Shown here piece by piece: positions 9,183 through 17,492 of a stretch of DNA of 64,000 bases; within the stretch, counting starts at the first letter, position 1, and each line of letters begins with the position of its first letter. The stretch lies in contig JAJVIC010000002.1 in the NCBI GenBank assembly GCA_022072225.1, positions 265,876 through 329,875 of the forward strand, written 5' to 3'. Under the pieces are notes generated by a model. The model saw nothing but the letters and a program-made list of their open reading frames with translations. It was not told the DNA's origin and searched no databases. This DNA comes from Bacteroidia bacterium. GTDB taxonomy: Bacteria; Bacteroidota; Bacteroidia; SXHM01. The position numbers and the translations under genes are program-made.

Positions 9183-11576
9183 TTATTTAACCACTACAAA
9201 ATTTCTTGTTTCAGTGCCTGTTGAAGTTACAAGGCTCAGGTTATAGATACCCGCAGCCAATTCTTCAGTTGATACAGTCATAATGCGGTTTCCTGCATTA
9301 GCATTTTCCAGAGAAGTTGTTTGTACCAACATCCCGTTTGCATTGATGATGTTAACGGTTACATCGGTAGCTTCTTCTGTGCTGAAATTGATATTCAATA
9401 CATTTTGTGCAGGGTTAGGATAGATGTTCAGTCCGTTAATAGCGGAGTTCTCTTCAACACCGGTTAAGCTTGCGGCAGGTAATTCTACCAAATCACCGCC
9501 TGCGCTTAATGCAACCCATAATCCGAAAGCTGCACCACCGCTGTTGTTGGCAGGGTTTAAGAAACCAGAAGCAAGAACTACCAATGATTGTCCGTCAAGA
9601 TTCAGTGTTGACAGAGGAGCTGAATAAGCTGCAACAGGAGTTGTTCCGCTGTTGTCGCGTATTTCCACTACATAATCAGCAGTTGGTAATTCCAGATAAC
9701 CTTCAAAATCACCGTAGGTAAAATCACTGAACAATTCTCCGGCAGGCACAGCTGTTTCCCAAACAGAAACGGTAGGAGCATCGGTTGAACCGTGAAATAC
9801 CAGCACATCGGTGTTGGTTGATACTGCTGCTGCATCCTGTGCCATTGGGTATACATACAAATCAAAAGGAGTAGCAGGTGAGTACCCGGTAGAGCTTACA
9901 ATACCGTTGGCTACGATGATGTATTTACCACCTGAAGCCAATGAATATGGGAAGGTTGCAATAGCCTCGCTAACTGATGTGCTGTTAGGACCTGCAATAG
10001 CCACTTCAATTTCAACACCTGCAGGTACTTCTACAAAAGGAGTAGCTGTGCGGAAAGCAAAATTGTCGAGTACCAAATCACCATTCAGGTAAACATCTAC
10101 TTCATTGGCAGCAGCATCGGCTGAGTTATGTATTACCTGAATTTCGGCAGTTGATTCAGGCAATTGTACTAAAGCTCCGCCTGTTGGCAAAGCAACCCAC
10201 AGACCGAAATCTGCACCGTTGCTGTTGTTAGCAGGGTTTAAAAAACCGGAAGCTACAACTACACCTGCAGCACCTTGTAAACCAAGAGTAGCAAGAGGAG
10301 CATCGTATGATTTTACAGTTGTAGTTCCACTGTTGTCGCGCACTTCAATTACATAATCGGCAGTAGTTAAGGGAAGATAGCCTACAAAATCACCATATTC
10401 AAAGTCGTTGAACAATTGTCCTGCTCCAACACCTGTTTCCCAAACCGAAACGGTTGGGGCATCTGTAGAACCGTGGAACACCAATAAGTCAGTGTTTCCG
10501 CTGTTTAAGGCTGCTTCTTGTCCCAGTGCATTTACATACAGGTTAAAAGGAGTAGCAGGCGAGTAGCCCGATGGGCTTACAATACCGCTGGCAACAATCA
10601 CATATTTACCTCCCGAAGCCAGTGTGTAGGGAAAAGTTGCAAGCGCATCGCCAACCGAAGTGCTGTTTGCACCGGCAATAGCCACTTCAATTTCAACCCC
10701 TGCAGGTACTTCTACAAAAGGAGTAGCTGTGCGGAAAGCAAAATTGTCGAGTACCAAATCACCATTCAGGTAAACATCTACTTCATTGGCAGCAGCATCG
10801 GCTGAGTTGTGAATTACCTGAATTTCGGCAGTTGATTCAGGCAATTGTACTAAAGCTCCGCCTGTTGGTAAAGCAACCCATAAACCGAAATCTGCACCGT
10901 TGCTGTTGTTAGCAGGGTTTAAAAACCCTGAAGCTACAACTACACCTGCAGCACCTTGTAAACCAAGAGTAGCAAGAGGAGCATCGTATGATTTTACAGT
11001 TGTAGTTCCACTGTTGTCGCGCACTTCAATTACATAATCGGCAGTTGGTAAAGGAAGATATCCTTCAAAATCACCATAGGTGAAATTGTTGAACAACTGT
11101 CCTGCGCCAACACCTGTTTCCCAAACAGAAACAGTTGGAGCATCGGTTGAACCATGAAACACCAATAAGTCAGTGTTTCCGCTGTTTAAGGCTGCTTCTT
11201 GTCCCAGTGCATTTACATACAGGTTAAAAGGAGTAGCCGGTGAATAACCTGAAGGGCTTACTATACCGTTAGCTACAATTACATATTTAGTGTTTGCAGT
11301 AAGGGTGTAGTTAAATGTTGCAATCGCCTGACTAACATTTGTACTGTTTGCAGGTGCAATAGCAACAGCCGTTGCTCCAGCAGGAACATCAACAAACGGA
11401 CTTGCTGTGCGGAAAGCAAAGTCATTAAGTGTTATTGCTCCGTTTACATAAACGTCAACAACTGAAGCAGCAGCATCAGCTGAGTTGTGTATCACTTGTA
11501 CACGCGCATTTTGCGCGAAGACCGAGGTGATACCGAATAAACCGGTCGTAAGTAGAGATAAGAATTGTTTTTTCAT
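9183..11576 (-). CDS. secreted protein with three DUF4397 repeats and T9SS type A sorting domain
   Basis: 797 residues from the ATG at 11576, which gives the signal peptide MKKQFLSLLTTGLFGITSVFA; an earlier TTG only adds a tail before it. Three copies of a 227-residue module, each opening with VQVIHNSADAAA, match DUF4397 (extracellular beta-sandwich, often in tandem in surface proteins). The module period is exactly 681 bp and long stretches are almost identical at DNA level, for example 10013-10126 against 10694-10807. The C terminus is a type A sorting domain (GLNIYPNPAQNVLNINF to GTETRNFVVVK). It is probably a cell-surface or secreted adhesion or matrix protein. No clear TAnnTTTG element is seen upstream. 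Confidence 0.85.
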   Translation of the reverse strand: MKKQFLSLLTTGLFGITSVFAQNARVQVIHNSADAAASVVDVYVNGAITLNDFAFRTASPFVDVPAGATAVAIAPANSTNVSQAIATFNYTLTANTKYVIVANGIVSPSGYSPATPFNLYVNALGQEAALNSGNTDLLVFHGSTDAPTVSVWETGVGAGQLFNNFTYGDFEGYLPLPTADYVIEVRDNSGTTTVKSYDAPLATLGLQGAAGVVVASGFLNPANNSNGADFGLWVALPTGGALVQLPESTAEIQVIHNSADAAANEVDVYLNGDLVLDNFAFRTATPFVEVPAGVEIEVAIAGANSTSVGDALATFPYTLASGGKYVIVASGIVSPSGYSPATPFNLYVNALGQEAALNSGNTDLLVFHGSTDAPTVSVWETGVGAGQLFNDFEYGDFVGYLPLTTADYVIEVRDNSGTTTVKSYDAPLATLGLQGAAGVVVASGFLNPANNSNGADFGLWVALPTGGALVQLPESTAEIQVIHNSADAAANEVDVYLNGDLVLDNFAFRTATPFVEVPAGVEIEVAIAGPNSTSVSEAIATFPYSLASGGKYIIVANGIVSSTGYSPATPFDLYVYPMAQDAAAVSTNTDVLVFHGSTDAPTVSVWETAVPAGELFSDFTYGDFEGYLELPTADYVVEIRDNSGTTPVAAYSAPLSTLNLDGQSLVVLASGFLNPANNSGGAAFGLWVALSAGGDLVELPAASLTGVEENSAINGLNIYPNPAQNVLNINFSTEEATDVTVNIINANGMLVQTTSLENANAGNRIMTVSTEELAAGIYNLSLVTSTGTETRNFVVVK
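9900..11480 (-). repeat. 681-bp near-identical intragenic repeats
   Basis: Within the DUF4397 gene the coding repeat has a period of 681 bp (227 codons). Markers line up exactly: GCAGGTACT at 10021 and 10702, and CTGTTTAAG at 10501 and 11182. Blocks of more than 100 bp are nearly identical between copies while other blocks differ, the pattern left by recent duplication or gene conversion. Confidence 0.85.
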
Positions 11577-11792
11577 TTTGTAGTTTTTTATTGGTTTAAC
11601 TTGGACATATAACATTGCTTAATTTATCTTTGTTTAAAGAAAATTTAAAAAAGTTAAACAAAATGCATATCTTGCTGAAAAACAATATGAAAGAAATTAA
11701 TGGTTAATGATTTTTATGATCAATAAAATGGAAAATGAACAAAAAATACTCTCCTGAAGGCATAAAAACTATCTTCAACCCCGTTTAAAAGT

Positions 11793-12248
11793 ATGGGCTC
11801 ACTGAATAAAAAAAAGCTTTATCAGCAATGTATTGCATTTGCTGAACAGCGAATTGCCCACGCGCAGTCAGCCTTAGATTCGGCAACCGAAGCCGGTAAC
11901 AGCGAAGACAAAAGCAGCGCAGGCGACAAACACGAAACAGGCCGTGCAATGGCGCAGTTAGAACAGGAAAAAGCACATAAACAATTACATGAAGCACGTG
12001 AACTGAATAATGCTTTGCTGAAAATTAATCCTGATCAGACTTCTGCAAAAGTGATTGCAGGAAGTCTTGTGGTTACTGATAAAAATATATTTTATGTAGC
12101 TGTTGCAGCAGGTAAAATAGAGGCAGATGGCAAAATCGTTTTTGCGCTTTCACCGGCTTCGCCAATAGGGCAAAAGCTTTTGGGTTTAACTGTCGGTAAG
12201 CAAATGGAGTTTAACGGACAGTTTTATCGAATTAAAGAAGTGTATTAG
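11793..12248 (+). CDS. GreA/GreB C-terminal domain-like protein
   Basis: 151 residues. The first about 80 residues form a charged helical (probably coiled-coil) region; the C-terminal 70 residues match the FKBP-like GreA/GreB C-terminal domain, including FALSPASPIGQKLLGLTVG, which parallels the SPLGxALLG motif of transcript cleavage factors. It probably interacts with RNA polymerase near the secondary channel. It is shorter than GreA (about 158) and its N-terminal part is not clearly the Gre hairpin, so 'Gre-like' is all I claim. It starts at ATG 11793. Confidence 0.7.
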   Translation: MGSLNKKKLYQQCIAFAEQRIAHAQSALDSATEAGNSEDKSSAGDKHETGRAMAQLEQEKAHKQLHEARELNNALLKINPDQTSAKVIAGSLVVTDKNIFYVAVAAGKIEADGKIVFALSPASPIGQKLLGLTVGKQMEFNGQFYRIKEVY

Positions 12249-12251
12249 TTT

Positions 12252-12277
12252 GACACAGATAAAAATTAATCTGTGTT
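12252..12277. repeat. short dyad (ACACAGAT / ATCTGTGT)
   Basis: ACACAGAT, an 8-nt spacer, ATCTGTGT. It resembles the 'cacagattaatctgtg' palindromes common between genes of environmental Bacteroidota and lies between the Gre-like gene and the flavoprotein gene. Confidence 0.5.
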
Positions 12278-12304
12278 AATCTGAGGTGAGATAAAAATCT
12301 AAAA

Positions 12305-13522
12305 ATGGAAGTAGCAGTATTAGGTGGTGGCGCAGCAGGTTTTTTTGCAGCTATTTCGTGTAAGCAAAATTACCCGGCTGCGAAAGTTGTGCTTTACGAA
12401 AAGACAGAGAAACTACTTGCCAAAGTAAAAGTTTCGGGTGGCGGAAGATGCAACGTTACTCATGCCTGCTTTACAGTTTCGCAATTAGTGAAAAGCTATC
12501 CGCGCGGAGAAAAATTTCTGCGTAAATCATTTGAACAATTCAATACTACCGATACAATAAAATGGTTTGAAAGCCGGGGAGTAAAATTGAAAACCGAAGC
12601 TGACGGGCGCATGTTTCCTGTAACGGATAGTTCGCAAACCATTATTGATTGCCTTGAAAGCGAAGCTCAAAATCTTGGTGTATTGGTAAAAACATCAAGT
12701 GCGGTAACAGGAATTGAAAAAGTAGAAAATGGATTTCTGTTAAAATTTTCAGAAAGCAATAAAAAGCAGGTTGACAAGCTGATTATTGCAACCGGAGGCT
12801 CACCAAAACCTGAAGGTTTTTTGTGGCTGCAAAAGCTGGGTCATCGTATTGAAGCACCTGTTCCGTCACTTTTTACATTCAATATTCCTGATAATGATAT
12901 TACTTCACTGATGGGTGTTGCAGTGGAAAATGCAACGGTGTGGATTGAGAAAACAAAATTGAAACAACAAGGACCGGTTCTGGTTACTCACTGGGGTTTA
13001 AGTGGGCCGGCTGTTTTGAAACTTTCATCATTTGGAGCAAGAGTATTGAGTGATATGAATTACAATTTTAAAGTGCATGTAAATTGGTTGGGTGAATTGA
13101 ACGAAGAAGAGGCACGCCTGAAAATTGCAGAAGAACTGCAAACTTCAAATCAGAAAAAAATAAGCAACACAAAACCCTTTGATATACCCAACCGGCTGTG
13201 GCTGTATTTATTGAATAAATCGGGAATTGGAGAAGAAACGCGATGGACAGAGTTAAAAAAAGAAAACCGTAACCGTTTGATTAATTTCCTCACCAACCAT
13301 GAATTTGAGGTGAAAGGTAAAACTACTTTTAAGGAAGAATTTGTTACCTGTGGCGGTATTTCGCTTAGCGATGTAAATCCTCAAACGATGCAAAGTCTTG
13401 TTTGTCCTGGACTTTATTTTGCCGGTGAAGTACTCGATATTGATGGTATTACAGGAGGCTTTAATTTTCAGGCGGCATGGACTACGGGGTTCATTGCCGG
13501 AAAAATTAGTTCCACTGCATAA
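12305..13522 (+). CDS. BaiN/YhiN (HI0933)-type FAD-dependent oxidoreductase
   Basis: 405 residues with an N-terminal Rossmann dinucleotide motif VLGGGAAGFFAA, the family hallmark KVSGGGRCNVTH (about residue 40-51), IIATGGSPKPEG, LVTHWGLSGPAVL, and a C-terminal FAD-contacting block CGGISLSDVNPQTMQS then YFAGEVLDIDGITGGFNFQAAW. This family of flavoproteins is conserved in bacteria; members reduce unsaturated substrates (BaiN) but the role here is unknown. It is cytosolic. The 3' end overlaps the convergent DUF2177 gene by 17 bp. Confidence 0.88.
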   Translation: MEVAVLGGGAAGFFAAISCKQNYPAAKVVLYEKTEKLLAKVKVSGGGRCNVTHACFTVSQLVKSYPRGEKFLRKSFEQFNTTDTIKWFESRGVKLKTEADGRMFPVTDSSQTIIDCLESEAQNLGVLVKTSSAVTGIEKVENGFLLKFSESNKKQVDKLIIATGGSPKPEGFLWLQKLGHRIEAPVPSLFTFNIPDNDITSLMGVAVENATVWIEKTKLKQQGPVLVTHWGLSGPAVLKLSSFGARVLSDMNYNFKVHVNWLGELNEEEARLKIAEELQTSNQKKISNTKPFDIPNRLWLYLLNKSGIGEETRWTELKKENRNRLINFLTNHEFEVKGKTTFKEEFVTCGGISLSDVNPQTMQSLVCPGLYFAGEVLDIDGITGGFNFQAAWTTGFIAGKISSTA

Positions 13523-13913
13523 ATTTTTCAGCCAACAGATAAGAAAGAACAGACACAGAACCGGTAAGTACAGTTCCCCATACAATATCAATTATCACAA
13601 TCTGAAGTGGCCAACGAGCTATGGTTGCCATGTTGGTAAGATCGTAAGTGGCATAACACAGGAAACCGAGAATAGCTCCGTTCAGCAATGCCTTTTCCCA
13701 TTCTGCTTCTAATAATGCGGGAACAACAGCTAAATAGAGAATGCCTGCAATGTAGATGAGGTAAAATACAATGGCTGCTGCCCAGTTCACTTCGTTGCTT
13801 AAAATAAACCCCAGTTTTTCGCGGTAAAAATTTTTGGCTATTACTCCCAGCCACAAAATATCAATGCTGAAAAATACGATGGTTGTGATACCAAATAAGA
13901 TAAAATACTTCAT
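13506..13913 (-). CDS. DUF2177 family membrane protein
   Basis: 135 residues with four hydrophobic segments (about residues 3-25, 45-68, 75-95, 105-128), typical of the DUF2177 family. The conserved signature is FFSIDILWLGVIAKNFYREKLG at the N terminus and LCYATYDLTNMATI in the third segment. It is an inner-membrane protein of unknown function. Its C-terminal codons overlap the end of the flavoprotein gene on the opposite strand. Confidence 0.82.
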   Translation of the reverse strand: MKYFILFGITTIVFFSIDILWLGVIAKNFYREKLGFILSNEVNWAAAIVFYLIYIAGILYLAVVPALLEAEWEKALLNGAILGFLCYATYDLTNMATIARWPLQIVIIDIVWGTVLTGSVSVLSYLLAEKFMQWN

Positions 13914-13966
13914 AATTTTTTTTCAAATTAACAGTTTAGGGTTCAAATAGTTTAATTTAAAAAAAA

Positions 13967-13974
13967 TATATTTG
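13967..13974 (+). promoter_or_regulatory. -7 promoter element (TATATTTG)
   Basis: Perfect TAnnTTTG 31 bp upstream of the ATG at 14006. It is the likely promoter of the diheme cytochrome gene. Confidence 0.5.
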
Positions 13975-14005
13975 CTTACATAAACCAATAAAAACCATAA
14001 ATCCT

Positions 14006-14992
14006 ATGAAAACATTTTTAAAAATTCTGAAATGGATAGGAATCATTCTGGGCGTATTGATTCTTGTTCTTGTTATTGCAGTTTACAGTTTGTATCCGCC
14101 AAAGTTTGACGCACCTAAAGTGGAAATTACGGCCAGCAAAGACAGCGCAGTTATTGCTCACGGAAAATATTTGGTGTATGGACCCGCTCATTGTGCCGAG
14201 TGCCATATTAAAGTTAACCGCAAAGATTTATCAGTTCTTGAAACTGCAATGCAAACTCAGCCGCTTTCAGGTGGCTTGGAATTTACCATGCCAGGAGCTG
14301 TTGTTTATTCAGGAAACTTAACACCCGATAAAGAAAACGGAACAGGTCGTTACACTGATTCGGAACTTGCCCGTTTAATCAAGTATTGCACAAAACCCGA
14401 TAACACACTGTTATTTCCTTTTATGGCATACAGTGGTATGACCGAACAGGATGTTACAGCTATTGTGTCATATCTGCGAACACTTGAACCCGTTAAAAAC
14501 ACTGCCCCTCCGCATGAGCTTAGTTTTATGATGAAAGGATTTGTAGTTTTCTTATTTAAAGAACCTTTTCTGTTGGAAACCAATGCTCCAAAATCGGTTG
14601 CACGCGATACAACTGCTGAATATGGTAAGTATCTTGCTAACAAGGTTTCGGGCTGCGAATTTTGCCACACTAATGCCGATATGATGACAGGCAAAATGAT
14701 AGGCAAGCCTTATGCAGGCGGACAACAAACACCACCTGCAACAGAAGAGCAGGGAGTATGGGTTTATTCACCCAATCTTACTCCTGACCCTGAAACCGGA
14801 AGAATTTATGGCTGGACGGAAGAAATGTTTATACAGCGTTTTCGCCAGGGTCGTATGGTTAAAGAAAGTATCATGCCCTGGGAATGTTTTAAAACCTATT
14901 CTGACAACGATTTGAAAGCAGTTTATAAATATCTGCAAACTCTGGAGCCGGTGAAGAATGAAGTGAAAGAGGTTGTAGTGCGGGAGAAATAG
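14006..14992 (+). CDS. membrane-anchored diheme cytochrome c
   Basis: 328 residues. An uncleaved-looking N-terminal membrane anchor (residues 9-30) is followed by two cytochrome c domains with CAECH (Cys63-His67) and CEFCH (about residue 217). Each has downstream Met-containing loops that could give the sixth ligand. The domain pair resembles cytochrome subunits that feed electrons to periplasmic dehydrogenases or peroxidases. It would sit on the periplasmic face of the inner membrane. It is followed by a hairpin terminator, then by two more heme protein genes on the same strand. Confidence 0.85.
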   Translation: MKTFLKILKWIGIILGVLILVLVIAVYSLYPPKFDAPKVEITASKDSAVIAHGKYLVYGPAHCAECHIKVNRKDLSVLETAMQTQPLSGGLEFTMPGAVVYSGNLTPDKENGTGRYTDSELARLIKYCTKPDNTLLFPFMAYSGMTEQDVTAIVSYLRTLEPVKNTAPPHELSFMMKGFVVFLFKEPFLLETNAPKSVARDTTAEYGKYLANKVSGCEFCHTNADMMTGKMIGKPYAGGQQTPPATEEQGVWVYSPNLTPDPETGRIYGWTEEMFIQRFRQGRMVKESIMPWECFKTYSDNDLKAVYKYLQTLEPVKNEVKEVVVREK

Positions 14993-15018
14993 TAAGTGCA
15001 ATATAGAGTTAACTGAAT

Positions 15019-15053
15019 AAAATGCCCTTCAGATAAGAGGGGCATTTTATTTT
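15019..15053 (+). terminator. intrinsic terminator after diheme cytochrome gene
   Basis: Stem AAATGCCC paired with GGGCATTT across an 11-12 nt loop, followed by a T-rich run. It separates the cytochrome gene from the peroxidase gene, which has its own -7 element. Confidence 0.65.
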
Positions 15054-15080
15054 AATAAAGTTGTGTTCACATTGGTTGAA

Positions 15081-15088
15081 TATCTTTG
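15081..15088 (+). promoter_or_regulatory. -7 promoter element (TATCTTTG)
   Basis: Perfect TAnnTTTG ending 9 bp before the ATG at 15098, which implies an almost leaderless transcript. The alternative TTG start at 15086 overlaps the element and is rejected. Confidence 0.55.
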
Positions 15089-15097
15089 TGCCGCAAA

Positions 15098-17011
15098 ATG
15101 AAAGGTTTTTTTTCTGCAGTATTTGTTCTCGCACTTATTTTCTTTTTCTCCGGTTTCAAACCGCAGCGAACGGAATATCAAAATCTGTATTTCAAGAAGA
15201 TTGAAGAGTTTAAAAAGCAGCAGGAGAATCTGCTGAACGATTTAAAGGAATCATCACTTTCAGGTATCGGGAAAGAGAATCTCTTGAAAAAGATTCATTA
15301 CTCGCGCCTGAAACTGAAAGGACTTGATTTTTGGTTGCGCTACCTTGAACCAATCAGCTACAAACAAATTAATGGACCGCTTCCTGTAGAATGGGAAAAT
15401 GAAGTGTTCGAGAAATTTGAAAAGCCTTACAAACGCCTTGGTGCAGGACTTACACTGGCTGAAGAAGAATTAGGAGAAGCAAGTCCCGACCGGAAAAAAC
15501 TGGCAGATTATATTCAGAAATCCATAAAAGCACTTGATGTTTTTAAAGCCGATTCGATTACAAAAAATTTAGAAACACATCATCATTTTTTTCTTGCCAA
15601 TCGTTTGTTTTTGCTCAATCTTGCAGCAATTTATACCACAGGTTTTGAATGTCCCGATACCACGCAGGTAATTACCGAGCTGAAGTTTATGCTCAATGAT
15701 GTAAGGGCCAGTTACGATGTGTTTAACCAAAACTTTCCGGCAACACAGGTAAATGCTCAATATCTTGAATTCTTTGATAAAACGTTACGTTTTGTTCAAA
15801 CGCAACCTGTAAATTTTTCTGCGTTTGACCATTTTACATTTATCCGCGATTATGTAAATCCTTTGTTTGCGCTGAACCAGCAAATGATTCGCGATTACGC
15901 TGTTACATCAAATAATTTCAACGATTACAGCTTAAGTGATAATTGCAATTCCATTTTTGATAAATCGCTTTACGAAGGCATGAATGTGAAAGGAATTTTT
16001 TCGCGCGTGGATGATGAAGAAACTTTGACTGAAATCCGCAGAATTGGCAAGTTGTTTTTTTATGACCCAATTCTGTCGGGCAACAACAAACGCAGTTGTG
16101 CTTCGTGCCACAAACCAACCGAATATTTTACCGATACAGTTGTCACAACAAATTTACAATTCAATGGATTTATGTCGCTTCCGCGCAACACGCCAACATT
16201 GATTAATGTTGTTTACAACCATTTGCTGATGCTCGATGGCAAACATATTTCGTTGCAGGCACAAGGGAAAGATGTTACTACCAATCCGATTGAAATGGCA
16301 AGTAATGTGGATACGTTGTTGAAAAAAGTGCTGAGTTGCAAAGACTACAAAAAATCGCTGAACAAGTTTGCCAAATACACGCCTGAAGAAAAAAATGTGA
16401 GCATGAACCACATTGTATCGGCAATCAGTTTTTACTATTCCGATTTCAGCAATTATTACTCGCACTTTGATTATGCGATGGAAAAAAAGAAAGAACTTCC
16501 TGAAGATGCAAAGCATGGGTTCAATATTTTTATGAGTAAGGCACAATGTGCCACCTGTCATTTTGTGCCGCAATTCAATGGTGTGAAACCGCCCTACATC
16601 GGCTCTGAGTTTGAAGTGCTGGGCGTTCCGCACGATACCACGTTTACCGGAATTAGTCCCGATAAAGGTCGCTATGAAATAAATCCTGCCAATGAAACGT
16701 TTGATGCATTTCGCACGGGAACAATCCGGAATGCGCAGTTCACCAAACCATATATGCACAACGGAGTTTTTAAAACATTAGATGAAGTGATTGATTTTTA
16801 TGATGCAGGCGGTGGAGCAGGGAAGGGGCTTAAAGTTCCCAACCAGACATTGGAATCTGATTCGTTGCATTTAACTGAACAGGAGAAAAAAGATTTGCTC
16901 GCATTTATCTTTTCACTGAACGAGAATGTTATTTTTGAAACCCCGCCAGTTGCTTTGCCGTTGTCAAAAAGCGAAGAACTGAATTCGCGAAAAGTGGGAG
17001 GAGAATATTGA
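15098..17011 (+). CDS. MauG/CcpA-type di-heme cytochrome c peroxidase with long N-terminal domain
   Basis: 637 residues with signal peptide MKGFFSAVFVLALIFFFSG. The first about 290 residues are a helical domain of unknown role. The C-terminal half is a di-heme peroxidase: first heme site CASCH (about nt 16097) preceded by LFFYDPILSGN, second CATCH (about nt 16547), and the signature AQFTKPYMHNGVFKTLDEVIDFYD. Family members reduce hydrogen peroxide or oxidise protein side chains in the periplasm. The protein is nearly twice the usual 330-380 residues because of the N-terminal domain. The stop TGA overlaps the ATG of the next heme lipoprotein gene, so the two are translationally coupled. Confidence 0.88.
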   Translation: MKGFFSAVFVLALIFFFSGFKPQRTEYQNLYFKKIEEFKKQQENLLNDLKESSLSGIGKENLLKKIHYSRLKLKGLDFWLRYLEPISYKQINGPLPVEWENEVFEKFEKPYKRLGAGLTLAEEELGEASPDRKKLADYIQKSIKALDVFKADSITKNLETHHHFFLANRLFLLNLAAIYTTGFECPDTTQVITELKFMLNDVRASYDVFNQNFPATQVNAQYLEFFDKTLRFVQTQPVNFSAFDHFTFIRDYVNPLFALNQQMIRDYAVTSNNFNDYSLSDNCNSIFDKSLYEGMNVKGIFSRVDDEETLTEIRRIGKLFFYDPILSGNNKRSCASCHKPTEYFTDTVVTTNLQFNGFMSLPRNTPTLINVVYNHLLMLDGKHISLQAQGKDVTTNPIEMASNVDTLLKKVLSCKDYKKSLNKFAKYTPEEKNVSMNHIVSAISFYYSDFSNYYSHFDYAMEKKKELPEDAKHGFNIFMSKAQCATCHFVPQFNGVKPPYIGSEFEVLGVPHDTTFTGISPDKGRYEINPANETFDAFRTGTIRNAQFTKPYMHNGVFKTLDEVIDFYDAGGGAGKGLKVPNQTLESDSLHLTEQEKKDLLAFIFSLNENVIFETPPVALPLSKSEELNSRKVGGEY

Positions 17012-17448
17012 TGATGAAAATGATTTACCGCAGAGTGCACAGAGTTTTGGAGCTTAGCAGAGTTTATTTTTTTCTCTGCTGCCCCATTTTTTTTTCTCTG
17101 TGTTTCTCTGCAGTTCTTCTTTTCTTTTTCAGTTCCTGCGCCACTAAAAAAGTGGAATACGCTTTTCCTGATAACGCAAAAGAGTTACCCGGTTACCCGG
17201 AACTGATGGAGCATTTGAACAGCGGAAAAAAACTTTACAAAGTTTATTGCACCAAATGCCACGGAGTGCTTACCAAAGGCAAAAAAGATATTCCCAATTT
17301 TTCGCGGGTGCAGTTAGATAATTACAATGCAGCCTTTATAAAAAAAGATCCGAAAAACCACGCAGTGGCGCAGAAACTAACACAGGAGCAATTGGGTGAT
17401 ATTATTCTTTTTCTCACGTTTATAAAAAGAGATAAGAAAACAGATTAG
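17011..17448 (+). CDS. monoheme cytochrome c lipoprotein
   Basis: 145 residues from the ATG at 17011 (ATGs at 17014 and 17020 are also possible). A hydrophobic signal ends in a lipobox FFSSC, so the mature protein is probably a lipoprotein of about 100 residues with one heme site, CTKCH (about residue 80), followed by a short C-terminal cytochrome helix. The ATG overlaps the TGA of the peroxidase gene, so it is probably an electron donor or accessory for that enzyme. Oddly, the codons for the signal peptide coincide with an intergenic-type inverted repeat (17027-17115), which gives the N terminus an arginine-rich, repeat-derived sequence. Confidence 0.8.
   Translation: MMKMIYRRVHRVLELSRVYFFLCCPIFFSLCFSAVLLFFFSSCATKKVEYAFPDNAKELPGYPELMEHLNSGKKLYKVYCTKCHGVLTKGKKDIPNFSRVQLDNYNAAFIKKDPKNHAVAQKLTQEQLGDIILFLTFIKRDKKTD
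17027..17115. repeat. inverted repeat inside signal-peptide codons
   Basis: ACCGCAGAGTGCACAGAG at 17027-17044 is mirrored by CTCTGTGTTTCTCTGCAGTT at 17096-17115, with a second inner pair AGCAGAG (17056-17062) / CTCTGCT (17084-17090). The wording matches the 'cgcagagac...ctctgcg' palindromes found between genes of many environmental bacteria. Here it lies within the start of a reading frame. Confidence 0.7.
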
Positions 17449-17463
17449 GAAACAATCAAACAC

Positions 17464-17471
17464 TATTTTTG
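17464..17471 (+). promoter_or_regulatory. -7 promoter element (TATTTTTG)
   Basis: Perfect TAnnTTTG 21 bp upstream of the ATG of aguB at 17493. It probably drives the aguB-aguA pair. Confidence 0.55.
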
Positions 17472-17492
17472 CACGCCTAAATCAAAAAAATA

